Of a stretch of DNA of 5,889 nt, positions 1-5,889 are shown in pieces. Location: the NCBI GenBank assembly GCA_042218065.1, contig JBDGRL010000022.1, positions 1-5,889 on the forward strand, read 5' to 3'. The position numbers and the translations under genes were made by a program. The stretch's first letter is position 1, and each line of letters starts with the position of its first letter. This DNA is from JBDGRJ01 sp042218065 (lineage in GTDB: Bacteria; Patescibacteriota; Patescibacteriia; Magasanikbacterales; UBA922). The notes beneath the pieces are model-generated. The model was given only the letters and a program-made list of their open reading frames with translations. It had not been told where the DNA came from and made no database searches.

Positions 1-659
1 GGGTTTTCTATATCCTTGTTAAAAGGCAAAAATTCTGTGTTTTCTCCTCTAAGTTTGGTGGTGTAGTAAACCTCGTCATTATCAACGGCAAAGTGGGCTA
101 TGGAACGCTTGAGCAGAGGTTCATTATGATTACGAGTGTGTATGTATTGATTGATAGCATTTTCTGCTTCCTGGCCGGTAAACTTATTTTTCAGCTCCAT
201 AGTAAAAAGAGGCACACCATTTACAAACAACACCACATCCAGAGACCGCTCAGGATTTCGCTTTGAGTGGTGCAGTTGGTTAATTACAGAAAACTGATTC
301 GCCTCGTACATCTCCATATGCTCTGGGTTGAGAGTATGCTCCGGCTCAAAGGCAAGCAAATCAAAGGAGTGACCTCTATCTTTGATGCCTTCTCGGAGCA
401 CATCCACCACTCCTCTATTTTTTATCTGCTGGGCAATGCGTGACAAAAGCTTATCTTCTGGATTGTCACGCTGAGAAGAATAGTCGCTCCAAACATCGGG
501 CTGGGTAGTTTTGATATATTCAAGGACCAGCTCAGTATCCAGACAGAGACCTTTATCAAAATTATCTGCAGAGTCACGGAGCTGGTAGTCATTTTCTCGT
601 AGTGCTTTTACTGCGTATTCGTCTTCGAAGTTTTTTTCGTTTAGATTGGTTTTTTTCAT
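1..659 (-). CDS. hsdR: Type I restriction enzyme R subunit HsdR, N-terminal part (partial, runs off left edge)
   Basis: This is the restriction (endonuclease/translocase) subunit of a type I R-M complex. The frame is open from an ATG at 659 to the window edge, giving 219 residues of a protein that usually has about 800-1100. The visible part is the HsdR_N nuclease domain. A PD-(D/E)xK core is readable: D141 in SLDVVLFVNG, then E155 and K157 in MELKNKFTGQ, followed by the helix EAENAINQY with the Gln/Tyr typical of this nuclease class. The N-terminal YAVKALRENDYQLR and LLSRIAQQIKNRG stretches also fit the family. The SF2 helicase motor would lie beyond the left edge. The start is supported by an in-frame TAA a few codons upstream and no other ATG between; there is no clear Shine-Dalgarno sequence. 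G+C is about 42%, clearly above the genes upstream. No stop or frameshift is seen in the visible part. Confidence 0.93.
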   Translation of the reverse strand, partial: MKKTNLNEKNFEDEYAVKALRENDYQLRDSADNFDKGLCLDTELVLEYIKTTQPDVWSDYSSQRDNPEDKLLSRIAQQIKNRGVVDVLREGIKDRGHSFDLLAFEPEHTLNPEHMEMYEANQFSVINQLHHSKRNPERSLDVVLFVNGVPLFTMELKNKFTGQEAENAINQYIHTRNHNEPLLKRSIAHFAVDNDEVYYTTKLRGENTEFLPFNKDIEN

Positions 660-719
660 GTGTACTACAACTATTTCTTAGAGAGTAATTTAAAGTTAAT
701 GATTTTTCGAAAACTTTGC

Positions 720-1022
720 TTAATTTATTTTATCCTTAACCTGATCAAAATTATAAATAATATAACCTTCCCCAACTTCTGCACCACGACTATCTATACT
801 AATCTCCTCTAGGTTAGCATCTTGATCATTTAACTCAGCATATATACTCGAAACTAATGGTCTGAAAGTTCTAGCAAGGTTTTGATCTCTAACTCCAAGT
901 GTAGTTAAGGCAGTGTCTCCAACTTTTAGCCTCACTTTTTCATCATCTATAAGGTAATCGAGTTGTGTTAGGTCTTTACCGTCTCCTGGGTGTTTTTTTG
1001 TTTTAAGATGCTCTATATCCAT
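720..1022 (-). CDS. Hypothetical small acidic protein (100 aa) between the DUF6745-like gene and hsdR
   Basis: I do not recognise this family. The 100-residue product is soluble-looking, with no signal peptide, membrane segment or cysteine motif. It is acidic, with about 20 Asp/Glu against 13 Lys/Arg. The N-terminus is Lys/His/Gly-rich (KTKKHPGDGKD). The middle is a mixed region with VGDTALTTLGVRDQNLARTFR, and the C-terminus (EISIDSRGAEVGEGYIIYNF) looks like beta strands. The ATG at 1022 is the only credible start: an in-frame TGA lies nine codons upstream with no ATG between. It has no Shine-Dalgarno sequence. It starts 91 bp after the DUF6745-like gene ends and stops 60 bp before hsdR starts, in the same direction. 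G+C is about 35%, between the AT-rich genes upstream and hsdR. A regulator, an antitoxin-like or immunity factor, or a type I accessory protein are all possible, but nothing in the sequence chooses among them. That it is a real gene is likely from its co-directional position and intact frame. Confidence 0.6.
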   Translation of the reverse strand: MDIEHLKTKKHPGDGKDLTQLDYLIDDEKVRLKVGDTALTTLGVRDQNLARTFRPLVSSIYAELNDQDANLEEISIDSRGAEVGEGYIIYNFDQVKDKIN

Positions 1023-1049
1023 AAATAGATAGTTAATACTAATTCACTT

Positions 1050-1080
1050 CAAGATTAACAGTAATGCAACAAGCTTTCAA
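1050..1080 (-). promoter_or_regulatory. Possible weak promoter ahead of the 100-aa gene and hsdR
   Basis: Read on the minus strand, TTGAAA (1080-1075) is followed after 17 bases by TAATCT (1057-1052), a good -35 box with a poor -10 box (3 of 6 consensus bases). The same bases read as TAATCTTG (1057-1050), one mismatch from the Bacteroidota -7 consensus TAnnTTTG, with a TTG about 20 bases upstream. Transcription would start some 20-25 bases before the ATG at 1022. It sits in the longest intergenic gap of the window. In AT-rich DNA such matches arise by chance, so this is only a candidate. Confidence 0.22.
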
Positions 1081-1113
1081 CATAACAATTTAGCAAAAAC
1101 AAGGTTTTTCAAG

Positions 1114-2334
1114 CTAACTGCTTGCTTTATTATTTTTTCTCCAAGCATCAGCTTTATCGGCATCTTTCTTTACTCCTATTTCAGGCGGTACTCCTTTTAA
1201 ACAAACCTTGCCTGATGTAGATTCCTTATATTTAAGAAAATAGAACTTGCGTTCTTGTACGTTAGCCTCTTCGTCAAAATAATTATAATATACTGCATCA
1301 AAAATATGATGTTGAGCTGAATACAATTCACTACCTGTTTTGGATTTGTCTAACAACTTTGCATTTGCTTCTTTTAAAATCTTATTACCATCCAATGCCT
1401 TTAAAGCTGCCTCTTTTTTAAGTTCTGATTGTATGGAACCTAAATCATCCAAAGTTGCTTTGCCCTTTACTAAATCATTCCATAATGGCTTATTAAACCT
1501 TTTACCATGAAGAAAATGGAGTCCACTTTCTTCGTTCCAACTTAAAGCAAAACCTTCCTTAGAATGTAGCTTCTTGTCTTCATTAAATTTTATTTCCGGC
1601 TTCGTTAATACTACACATTTATCTCTCCTAAAAGCACTCATACAGACATCTTCTGAGTTCTTTTTATATTCCATAATATTTTCAGCTTTTTCATCGCTTA
1701 AAATTCCAGCAGTATTTAAAATTTCAGCCCGAGCTAAAAAATAACTTAAATAAAGAGGGGAATTAGTGTCTAAAATTAAAGCATTCTTTACGATATTATG
1801 AGGAGCCATAGACCCAGTAGAACCCCACTCAGCTTCATCTATAGCATCCTTAAGTTTTGTTTTTATGGCTTTATTAATAGAACTTTCAATAAATGTATTA
1901 CTAGTTCTTTTCTCTTTGATTTTTCTATCTATTTTCCCCCAAATTTCCTTATCAGCTGACCATTTTACTGTTTTGCTTACTTCCTGAATAATTTTATCTC
2001 TAATTAGATCGCCAACAAAAAAATAGTTATCATCTTCCGGTAATACAGGAAGAAAATCGTCTTCGTATATATCATTTATGTCCGCTTTTTCGAAATTCTT
2101 AATTAAGTTACAAACTGACTTTACAAAACTACTTAAATCTCTACAAACAACAACTTTTGGAGTATTAGATATAGAAAGTACAGAATTAAATCTATATTTT
2201 TTCACCTCTTTTTTATAAAGCCATTTTATAGAATCCTTAATTTCTTCATCGCTTCTTTCTTTTTTTCTAACAGACCAATTGAACCATTTTTTTGCGTAAG
2301 ATTGTGGGTCTATCTCTTTATTGTTTATTTTCAT
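1114..2334 (-). CDS. DUF6745-like protein, putative partner of the TrlF ATPase (406 aa)
   Basis: The function is unknown. The C-terminal half follows, in order, the pattern I recall for DUF6745 proteins: a CVVLTKP strand (residues 240-246), LHSKEG (256-261) followed by FALSW, then LHFLHGK (272-278) matching the family's 'WHG' turn, a helical region of about 60 residues, and a terminal YFLKY...KGVPPEIG segment (366-387) like the family's 'LRVPPD' ending. Residues 60-73 (KVVVCRDLSSFVKS) resemble the N-terminal 'IVWCDSP' strand of those proteins. The middle (about 110-170) is a Lys/Glu-rich, probably helical region in place of the low-complexity repeats many DUF6745 proteins carry. No catalytic motif, signal peptide or membrane segment is visible. 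The ATG at 2334 lies 29 bp after the TrlF stop with only AAAGAAC upstream as a weak ribosome site, and the gene ends in TAG. It is AT-rich like TrlF and probably in the same transcript. The family call rests on memory of short motifs and is moderately sure; the gene itself is certain. Confidence 0.72.
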   Translation of the reverse strand: MKINNKEIDPQSYAKKWFNWSVRKKERSDEEIKDSIKWLYKKEVKKYRFNSVLSISNTPKVVVCRDLSSFVKSVCNLIKNFEKADINDIYEDDFLPVLPEDDNYFFVGDLIRDKIIQEVSKTVKWSADKEIWGKIDRKIKEKRTSNTFIESSINKAIKTKLKDAIDEAEWGSTGSMAPHNIVKNALILDTNSPLYLSYFLARAEILNTAGILSDEKAENIMEYKKNSEDVCMSAFRRDKCVVLTKPEIKFNEDKKLHSKEGFALSWNEESGLHFLHGKRFNKPLWNDLVKGKATLDDLGSIQSELKKEAALKALDGNKILKEANAKLLDKSKTGSELYSAQHHIFDAVYYNYFDEEANVQERKFYFLKYKESTSGKVCLKGVPPEIGVKKDADKADAWRKNNKASS

Positions 2335-2363
2335 TTTAGTTCTTTTATAGTTATTAAACTACC

Positions 2364-5195
2364 TCATTTTATCTCACTATATTTATCTTTTCTTTTTTCA
2401 AAAGCATCTTTACCCCCTTCTAAAATGTTGCATACATCTTCATTTATTGATTCATTTTCTAGCGCACCTGAATGATAAGTTAATTTTTCCATCTCTTCGC
2501 CTTTATTTTGAGCAACAATAACCTGATCAGAATCAGTATTAACAACTAAATTAGCATTATGGGTTACAATTATTACTTGCCTGTATTTTTTAATTTTTCT
2601 AAAAATATCTATTAAATCTTCCGTAATAAATTCATTATCTAAATCATCTTCAGGTTGATCAAAAATTAAAGGAGAATAAAAGGGGTTAGTAGCTAACTTA
2701 AGACACAGATAAGTAGTGCCCTTTTCTCCTGCAGAAGTATTCTCAATCTTGCTTCCTTTATACTCTACTACAGGTTCAACCTTCAAATATTTAGATCTGT
2801 TTTTTAGCATTAAAAATAGATTGGATAGTTTTTCAACTCCAGAAATGAATTCCTCCTCCTCCATTTGCAACAAGCCCTCTTCTATAAAATCAAAATAATC
2901 ATCCACATTTTCTATACCAAACTCTCTCTTAATTTTTTCCATTCTGTTAGGTTGAGGAAAATGACGTAAATTTAAATAGTCCTCTTTCAAGATCTCATAA
3001 AAATTTTCTTTATCAAAATTTATTTTTCCATATATTTTAATACCTCTATTGTCTAGTATATCTTCCATTAGTTTTTTTTGTTCTTCGTTCCAGTCTGCAT
3101 TGCCTTCTAGTAAGTTTTCCCAAGCATCATCTATCTTATTTATTTGTCTTTCTAGTTCTGACTTTATTTTATTACCATAATTTCTTTTTTTCTCTTTTAG
3201 TTCTTCTAAATCTTCCTCTTTCTTATTAATTTCTTCCAATTTTTCTTCAAAATCTCCTTTCTTCTCTCTATATTTTTCAGCATTATCAAGCAATGAAGAA
3301 AGTGTACCTTCAAATCCGTCATTTTCAAACTCTTCTTTAATACTTACATTTTTCTCTTTCTTCTCTTCTATTTCTTCATCTTTTTGCCAGATCTTAAGTT
3401 TAAGTTTAGATTTTTGTTTATCTAAGTTTACCTTTTCGATATCATACTTTTCCAATTCCTTATTTAATCCTGATTCAACTTTTAATATTTTCTGAATTAA
3501 ATCACTAATATTTCTTTGTTCTTTTTTAAGGTTGTTAATATCCTCAATATTGTTTGTATAAATCTCCAATTTTTCTTTATTTTCTTCAGTGGTAATAGTT
3601 TCTAATAAATCATCATATTCATCTATTTTGTTTTCAACTCTCTTTTTATCATTTACCTTATCACCTTCTTCATTTTCTCTATCAAACCACTTCTCTATTT
3701 GGGTTATGTCTGATTGAATATCTTCAATTTCATTTTGCAAATCTTCTGGAAAGCTTAAATCAGGTATGTTGAGCATATCTTTAACCTCGGAACCTAGATC
3801 TTTGTTTTCTCCTTCTATTGCATCTTTAACTTGATTTTGTCTAATATAAACAAAATCCTGGTTATTTTCTTTATTTTTAGAATAAGATACATTGCTACCA
3901 TCATTTTTCTTATAATTAACTACAAAATCCTTACTATTAGTAAAATTACCTGACTTAGTGCTTTCTGTAAGGTCAAAACAATCAGCAAAATAGTCAACTA
4001 AAATACTTTTTCCACTACCTCTACCACCAATTATTGAAACCATATCTCTATTAAGAGGTAATTCATTTTCTTCAAATAAAACATTACTACCTCCATCTTC
4101 TTTGAAAACTTCTATATCTTCTTTTATAGAAATTTTAGAAAAGTATGGTTTTTTATAATCTGAATAAGGGGTTTCTTTTTGAATTTTTACTCGATAGTTA
4201 GGCTCAAAAGTAATTTGATTCAAACCACTAAAAGTTAAATCAGATTTTATCCAAGTATAATCAAAAGTATTTCCACAGGATGGATGAAGCAAATTCGATT
4301 CATTTTCAGAATCTGAACCCCAAACACATGGCTTTAATCCAGAAAACCGATTCAGTATTTCCTCTTTAGGTGTATCTGCTTTTTTGCCTAATAAAAAATC
4401 TCTATCTTCTATATTATTCGAAAAACAAATATCACTGTAGTTTAAGAAAACTCCTTTTGTATTTCCACTCCTACTCTTATTCTTTAAATCATCATACCAG
4501 TCCAATTCATTCAGGCTCCCGTGCCCTTTTTTAGCTACTATAATTTTATACATATCAGAACTATTACTTAGCCCTTCCAACAATTTCCTTAAGCTTTCTA
4601 ATTGTTTTTTAAGATTTCTTCTCTTAAGAGTAATTGTATTTAGTGCCTGATTTACAAACTCTTCTTTTTCTTCTTTTGAAAAATCAGATATAGTCAAATT
4701 TGGTTTAAATTCACCATTATTATTTTCTGCATGACCTATTTTTATCAAATTGCTTTTTTTGCATTTTAATTCTTCCTGATCCTGGTAGGCAATATTTAAA
4801 TCTTCTACAAAATTGTCACTAATTGTTTCAACCTCAAGTTCTGGATCAAATACTATATGAAGGTTTATAGCATTTTCTTCTTCTGTAAAATTTTCCAATC
4901 TTAATTCTAAGCCAGGAATAACGAATAAATAAGAATCATCTTCAAGTCTTAAAGTAGGATAACCGTCAATTTCAGTACAATAATTCTCCTTAATTTCTTC
5001 ATAGCCTTTGATAGTGAAATAATCACTAGTAGCTATTGCAGAAATATTATGTTCAACGGCCGCTTCTTTCAAATTTTCTATGTAAACACCCCATTCATCT
5101 GAGAAGTTTTGCTGATATGAAGCAGGGGTATGAACATGCAAATCCCATTTGTGCCAAACAGAACCTCTTGGGTTATTAGGGTTAAATTCAGTCAT
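2364..5195 (-). CDS. trlF: TrlF-family ATPase: N-terminal PHP domain fused to an SMC/Rad50-like ABC ATPase (943 aa)
   Basis: This is a two-part protein. Residues about 12-300 form a PHP (polymerase and histidinol phosphatase) metal-phosphoesterase-like domain: KWDLHVHTP with H20 and H22, D58 in ATSDYF, E97 in PGLELR, H113 in NLHIVFD, and D295 in WGSDSE. The last motif normally reads D-x-H; here E297 takes the His position. The linker TWIKSDLTFSGLNQITFEP is typical of the family. The ABC ATPase follows: Walker A GGRGSGKS (390-397), a likely Q-loop at Q453 (YIRQNQV), a long charged coiled coil (about 484-700), the signature TSAGEKG (820-826), Walker B PLIFDQPEDD (842-851, D846/E849) and the H-loop VTHNANL (H879). 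All ATPase motifs look intact. Length matches family members of a little over 900 residues as I recall them. The ATG at 5195 is 3 bp after the hsdS stop, without a good Shine-Dalgarno sequence, which suggests translational coupling. The start is supported by the conserved NPRGSVWHKW N-terminus just after it. G+C is near 25%. Its likely role is a nucleic-acid-directed, ATP-controlled nuclease or phosphoesterase in defence; the substrate is unknown. Confidence 0.88.
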   Translation of the reverse strand: MTEFNPNNPRGSVWHKWDLHVHTPASYQQNFSDEWGVYIENLKEAAVEHNISAIATSDYFTIKGYEEIKENYCTEIDGYPTLRLEDDSYLFVIPGLELRLENFTEEENAINLHIVFDPELEVETISDNFVEDLNIAYQDQEELKCKKSNLIKIGHAENNNGEFKPNLTISDFSKEEKEEFVNQALNTITLKRRNLKKQLESLRKLLEGLSNSSDMYKIIVAKKGHGSLNELDWYDDLKNKSRSGNTKGVFLNYSDICFSNNIEDRDFLLGKKADTPKEEILNRFSGLKPCVWGSDSENESNLLHPSCGNTFDYTWIKSDLTFSGLNQITFEPNYRVKIQKETPYSDYKKPYFSKISIKEDIEVFKEDGGSNVLFEENELPLNRDMVSIIGGRGSGKSILVDYFADCFDLTESTKSGNFTNSKDFVVNYKKNDGSNVSYSKNKENNQDFVYIRQNQVKDAIEGENKDLGSEVKDMLNIPDLSFPEDLQNEIEDIQSDITQIEKWFDRENEEGDKVNDKKRVENKIDEYDDLLETITTEENKEKLEIYTNNIEDINNLKKEQRNISDLIQKILKVESGLNKELEKYDIEKVNLDKQKSKLKLKIWQKDEEIEEKKEKNVSIKEEFENDGFEGTLSSLLDNAEKYREKKGDFEEKLEEINKKEEDLEELKEKKRNYGNKIKSELERQINKIDDAWENLLEGNADWNEEQKKLMEDILDNRGIKIYGKINFDKENFYEILKEDYLNLRHFPQPNRMEKIKREFGIENVDDYFDFIEEGLLQMEEEEFISGVEKLSNLFLMLKNRSKYLKVEPVVEYKGSKIENTSAGEKGTTYLCLKLATNPFYSPLIFDQPEDDLDNEFITEDLIDIFRKIKKYRQVIIVTHNANLVVNTDSDQVIVAQNKGEEMEKLTYHSGALENESINEDVCNILEGGKDAFEKRKDKYSEIK

Positions 5196-5198
5196 AAA

Positions 5199-5889
5199 TT
5201 AATTTATTTTAATTTTACCTGTAACAACTTTTGAAATAAGTGTCTTTTTATATTCTTTTAACTTTTGATTTTGTTCTTTTACTTTAGAAATAACTTTATC
5301 TATTTCTTCTAAACTTTCGTTTAAAAAGCCAATAATTTCTTTCTGCTCCTTTTTAGGTGGCAATAAGAAGCTAGTATTTAAAAAATCTCCGTGATTTAAA
5401 TCTGGTATAGTAGTGACTCCTGCTTTTAGCTTTAATAATTCTTTTAGTCTTTTATCTTTTAAGAAATAGACTAAAAAATCTTTAATAATCTTATCTTGAT
5501 CAAAGTTTATCAAGAAAAAATTATTATGAAAAACCCCTTTAGTATCGGTAATAACTTCTCCTGTTGCTCCAGTTCTGGCAAGTAGTATATCATCTTCATC
5601 ACACATTACTTCTTTTCTGGGGTCTTCTATATATTCTACATCTGATTTTTTATCATCGCTATTCAAAAATTTTACTGTTATATATTTATATCTGTTTTTA
5701 CCTGGTTCGTGAAATCTTTTAGATCTATCTATTTGCAAACCTTGATGCAATCGCATAAACCTACCAAATACATTCTCTTCCCAGTGTTTAGGAATCTCAC
5801 CAATCCACTCCACACCGCTATCTTTCATTGAAGTGTCTCTATCTATTCCTTTTGTCACCGCCTTAGTAATAACCGCTTGGCGTTTTTCT
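5199..5889 (-). CDS. hsdS: Type I restriction enzyme specificity subunit HsdS, central conserved region and TRD2 (partial, runs off right edge)
   Basis: This is the DNA-recognition subunit of the type I complex. The frame stays open from the TAA at 5199-5201 to the right edge (230 residues visible), so the GTG at 5858 is not the start but an internal valine. In-frame codons upstream of it read EKRQAVITKAVTKGI, the hallmark of the helix between the two target-recognition domains of a full-length HsdS. Then come MKDSGVEWIGEIPKHW, which opens TRD2; TRD2 itself with a DDILLARTGATGEV core and LLPPKKEQKEI near its end; and a final coiled-coil helix ending YKKTLISKVVTGKI. The last segment mirrors the central one, as expected from the internal symmetry of HsdS. 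TRD1 and the start lie outside the window, with hsdM expected beyond. The conserved core (5741-5889) is about 41-45% G+C, while most of TRD2 and the tail is 18-38%. It is followed after 3 bp by trlF. Confidence 0.93.
   Translation of the reverse strand, partial: EKRQAVITKAVTKGIDRDTSMKDSGVEWIGEIPKHWEENVFGRFMRLHQGLQIDRSKRFHEPGKNRYKYITVKFLNSDDKKSDVEYIEDPRKEVMCDEDDILLARTGATGEVITDTKGVFHNNFFLINFDQDKIIKDFLVYFLKDKRLKELLKLKAGVTTIPDLNHGDFLNTSFLLPPKKEQKEIIGFLNESLEEIDKVISKVKEQNQKLKEYKKTLISKVVTGKIKIN

Larger units (their letters stand above)
660..5740. other. AT-rich mosaic block inside a higher-GC type I R-M frame
   Basis: Hand counts per 60-base line give about 42% G+C for 1-660 and 41-45% for 5761-5889. 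Sampled lines in between mostly give 17-35% (for example 17% at 2581-2640, 23% at 3901-3960, 20% at 5221-5280). The rise at the right end falls near 5740, where TRD2 meets the conserved HsdS core. The 100-aa gene on the left is intermediate (about 35%). The block holds TRD2, trlF, the DUF6745-like gene and the 100-aa gene. No terminal repeats, integrase or transposase were seen, so exchange by homologous recombination in conserved hsd sequence is more likely than insertion of a mobile element. The borders are approximate. Confidence 0.5.

Noticed and set aside
692..717. Inverted repeat AAAGTT-N14-AACTTT enclosing the palindrome TTTTCGAAAA between the 100-aa gene and hsdR
   Set aside because: The arms are short and AT-only apart from one G-C pair, there is no following U-run, and such matches are expected by chance in AT-rich DNA. 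No second copy was noticed that would suggest an operator.
1095..1109. Small inverted repeat (AAAAAC-3-GTTTTT) just after the DUF6745-like stop, as a terminator
   Set aside because: The stem has six base pairs, only one of them G-C, with a 3-base loop and no U-tract after it in the minus direction. It is too weak for an intrinsic terminator.
2716..2898. 60-codon open frame on the plus strand
   Set aside because: It lies wholly inside trlF, opposite the ABC signature and preceding region. The protein has no recognisable motif and the antisense gene is strongly conserved in type, so it is a shadow frame.
3050..3750. Lys/Glu-rich low-complexity stretch as a separate structural repeat or assembly artefact
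   Set aside because: It is the uninterrupted coiled coil expected between the two halves of an SMC/Rad50-like ATPase; codons vary and the frame is intact.
5856..5858. GTG as start codon of hsdS
   Set aside because: The upstream in-frame residues match the conserved HsdS inter-domain helix, so this GTG encodes an internal valine.
5199..5889. Phase-variable hsdS inversion system
   Set aside because: The central and C-terminal HsdS repeats match as protein, but their DNA has diverged, and no recombinase or inverted silent hsdS copy is visible.

Overview
The window is part of a type I restriction-modification (R-M) locus, with all recognised genes on the minus strand. In transcription order (right to left) it holds: the 3' part of hsdS, the specificity subunit (5889-5199, running off the right edge); a 943-residue PHP-ABC ATPase of the TrlF family (5195-2364); a 406-residue protein whose C-terminal half resembles DUF6745 (2334-1114); an unrecognised 100-residue acidic protein (1022-720); and the 5' part of hsdR, the restriction subunit (659-1, running off the left edge). 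hsdM is not visible and would be expected upstream of hsdS, beyond the right edge. No tRNA, rRNA, CRISPR array, transposase or integrase was seen, and no stretch longer than 91 bases lacks a gene.

Organism: a bacterium using the standard bacterial code, since TGA, TAG and TAA all end genes here. None of the four visible start codons has a convincing Shine-Dalgarno sequence; the upstream bases are A/T-rich. This is common in Bacteroidota and weakly points there, but the window does not fix the taxon.

Composition: the hsdR part is about 42% G+C by hand count. The conserved central core of hsdS at the far right is about 41-45%. Sampled lines of the segment between them (roughly 660-5740) mostly fall between 17% and 35%, with trlF near 25%. 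The AT-rich block holds the second target-recognition domain (TRD2) of hsdS plus the three accessory genes, flanked by backbone-like type I R-M sequence. This looks like a cassette exchanged inside a conserved type I frame.

How the genes may work together: HsdS (with HsdM) recognises and methylates a bipartite DNA site and HsdR cleaves unmodified DNA. TrlF joins an N-terminal PHP phosphoesterase-like domain to an SMC/Rad50-like ATPase with a long coiled coil. Its tight spacing to hsdS (3 bp) implies co-expression. The DUF6745-like protein follows after 29 bp and is a candidate partner. The small acidic protein lies closer to hsdR, behind a 91-bp gap with a possible weak promoter. A second defence module nested in a type I operon, acting as an added effector or as a backup when restriction is blocked, is an inference from layout, not shown by the sequence.
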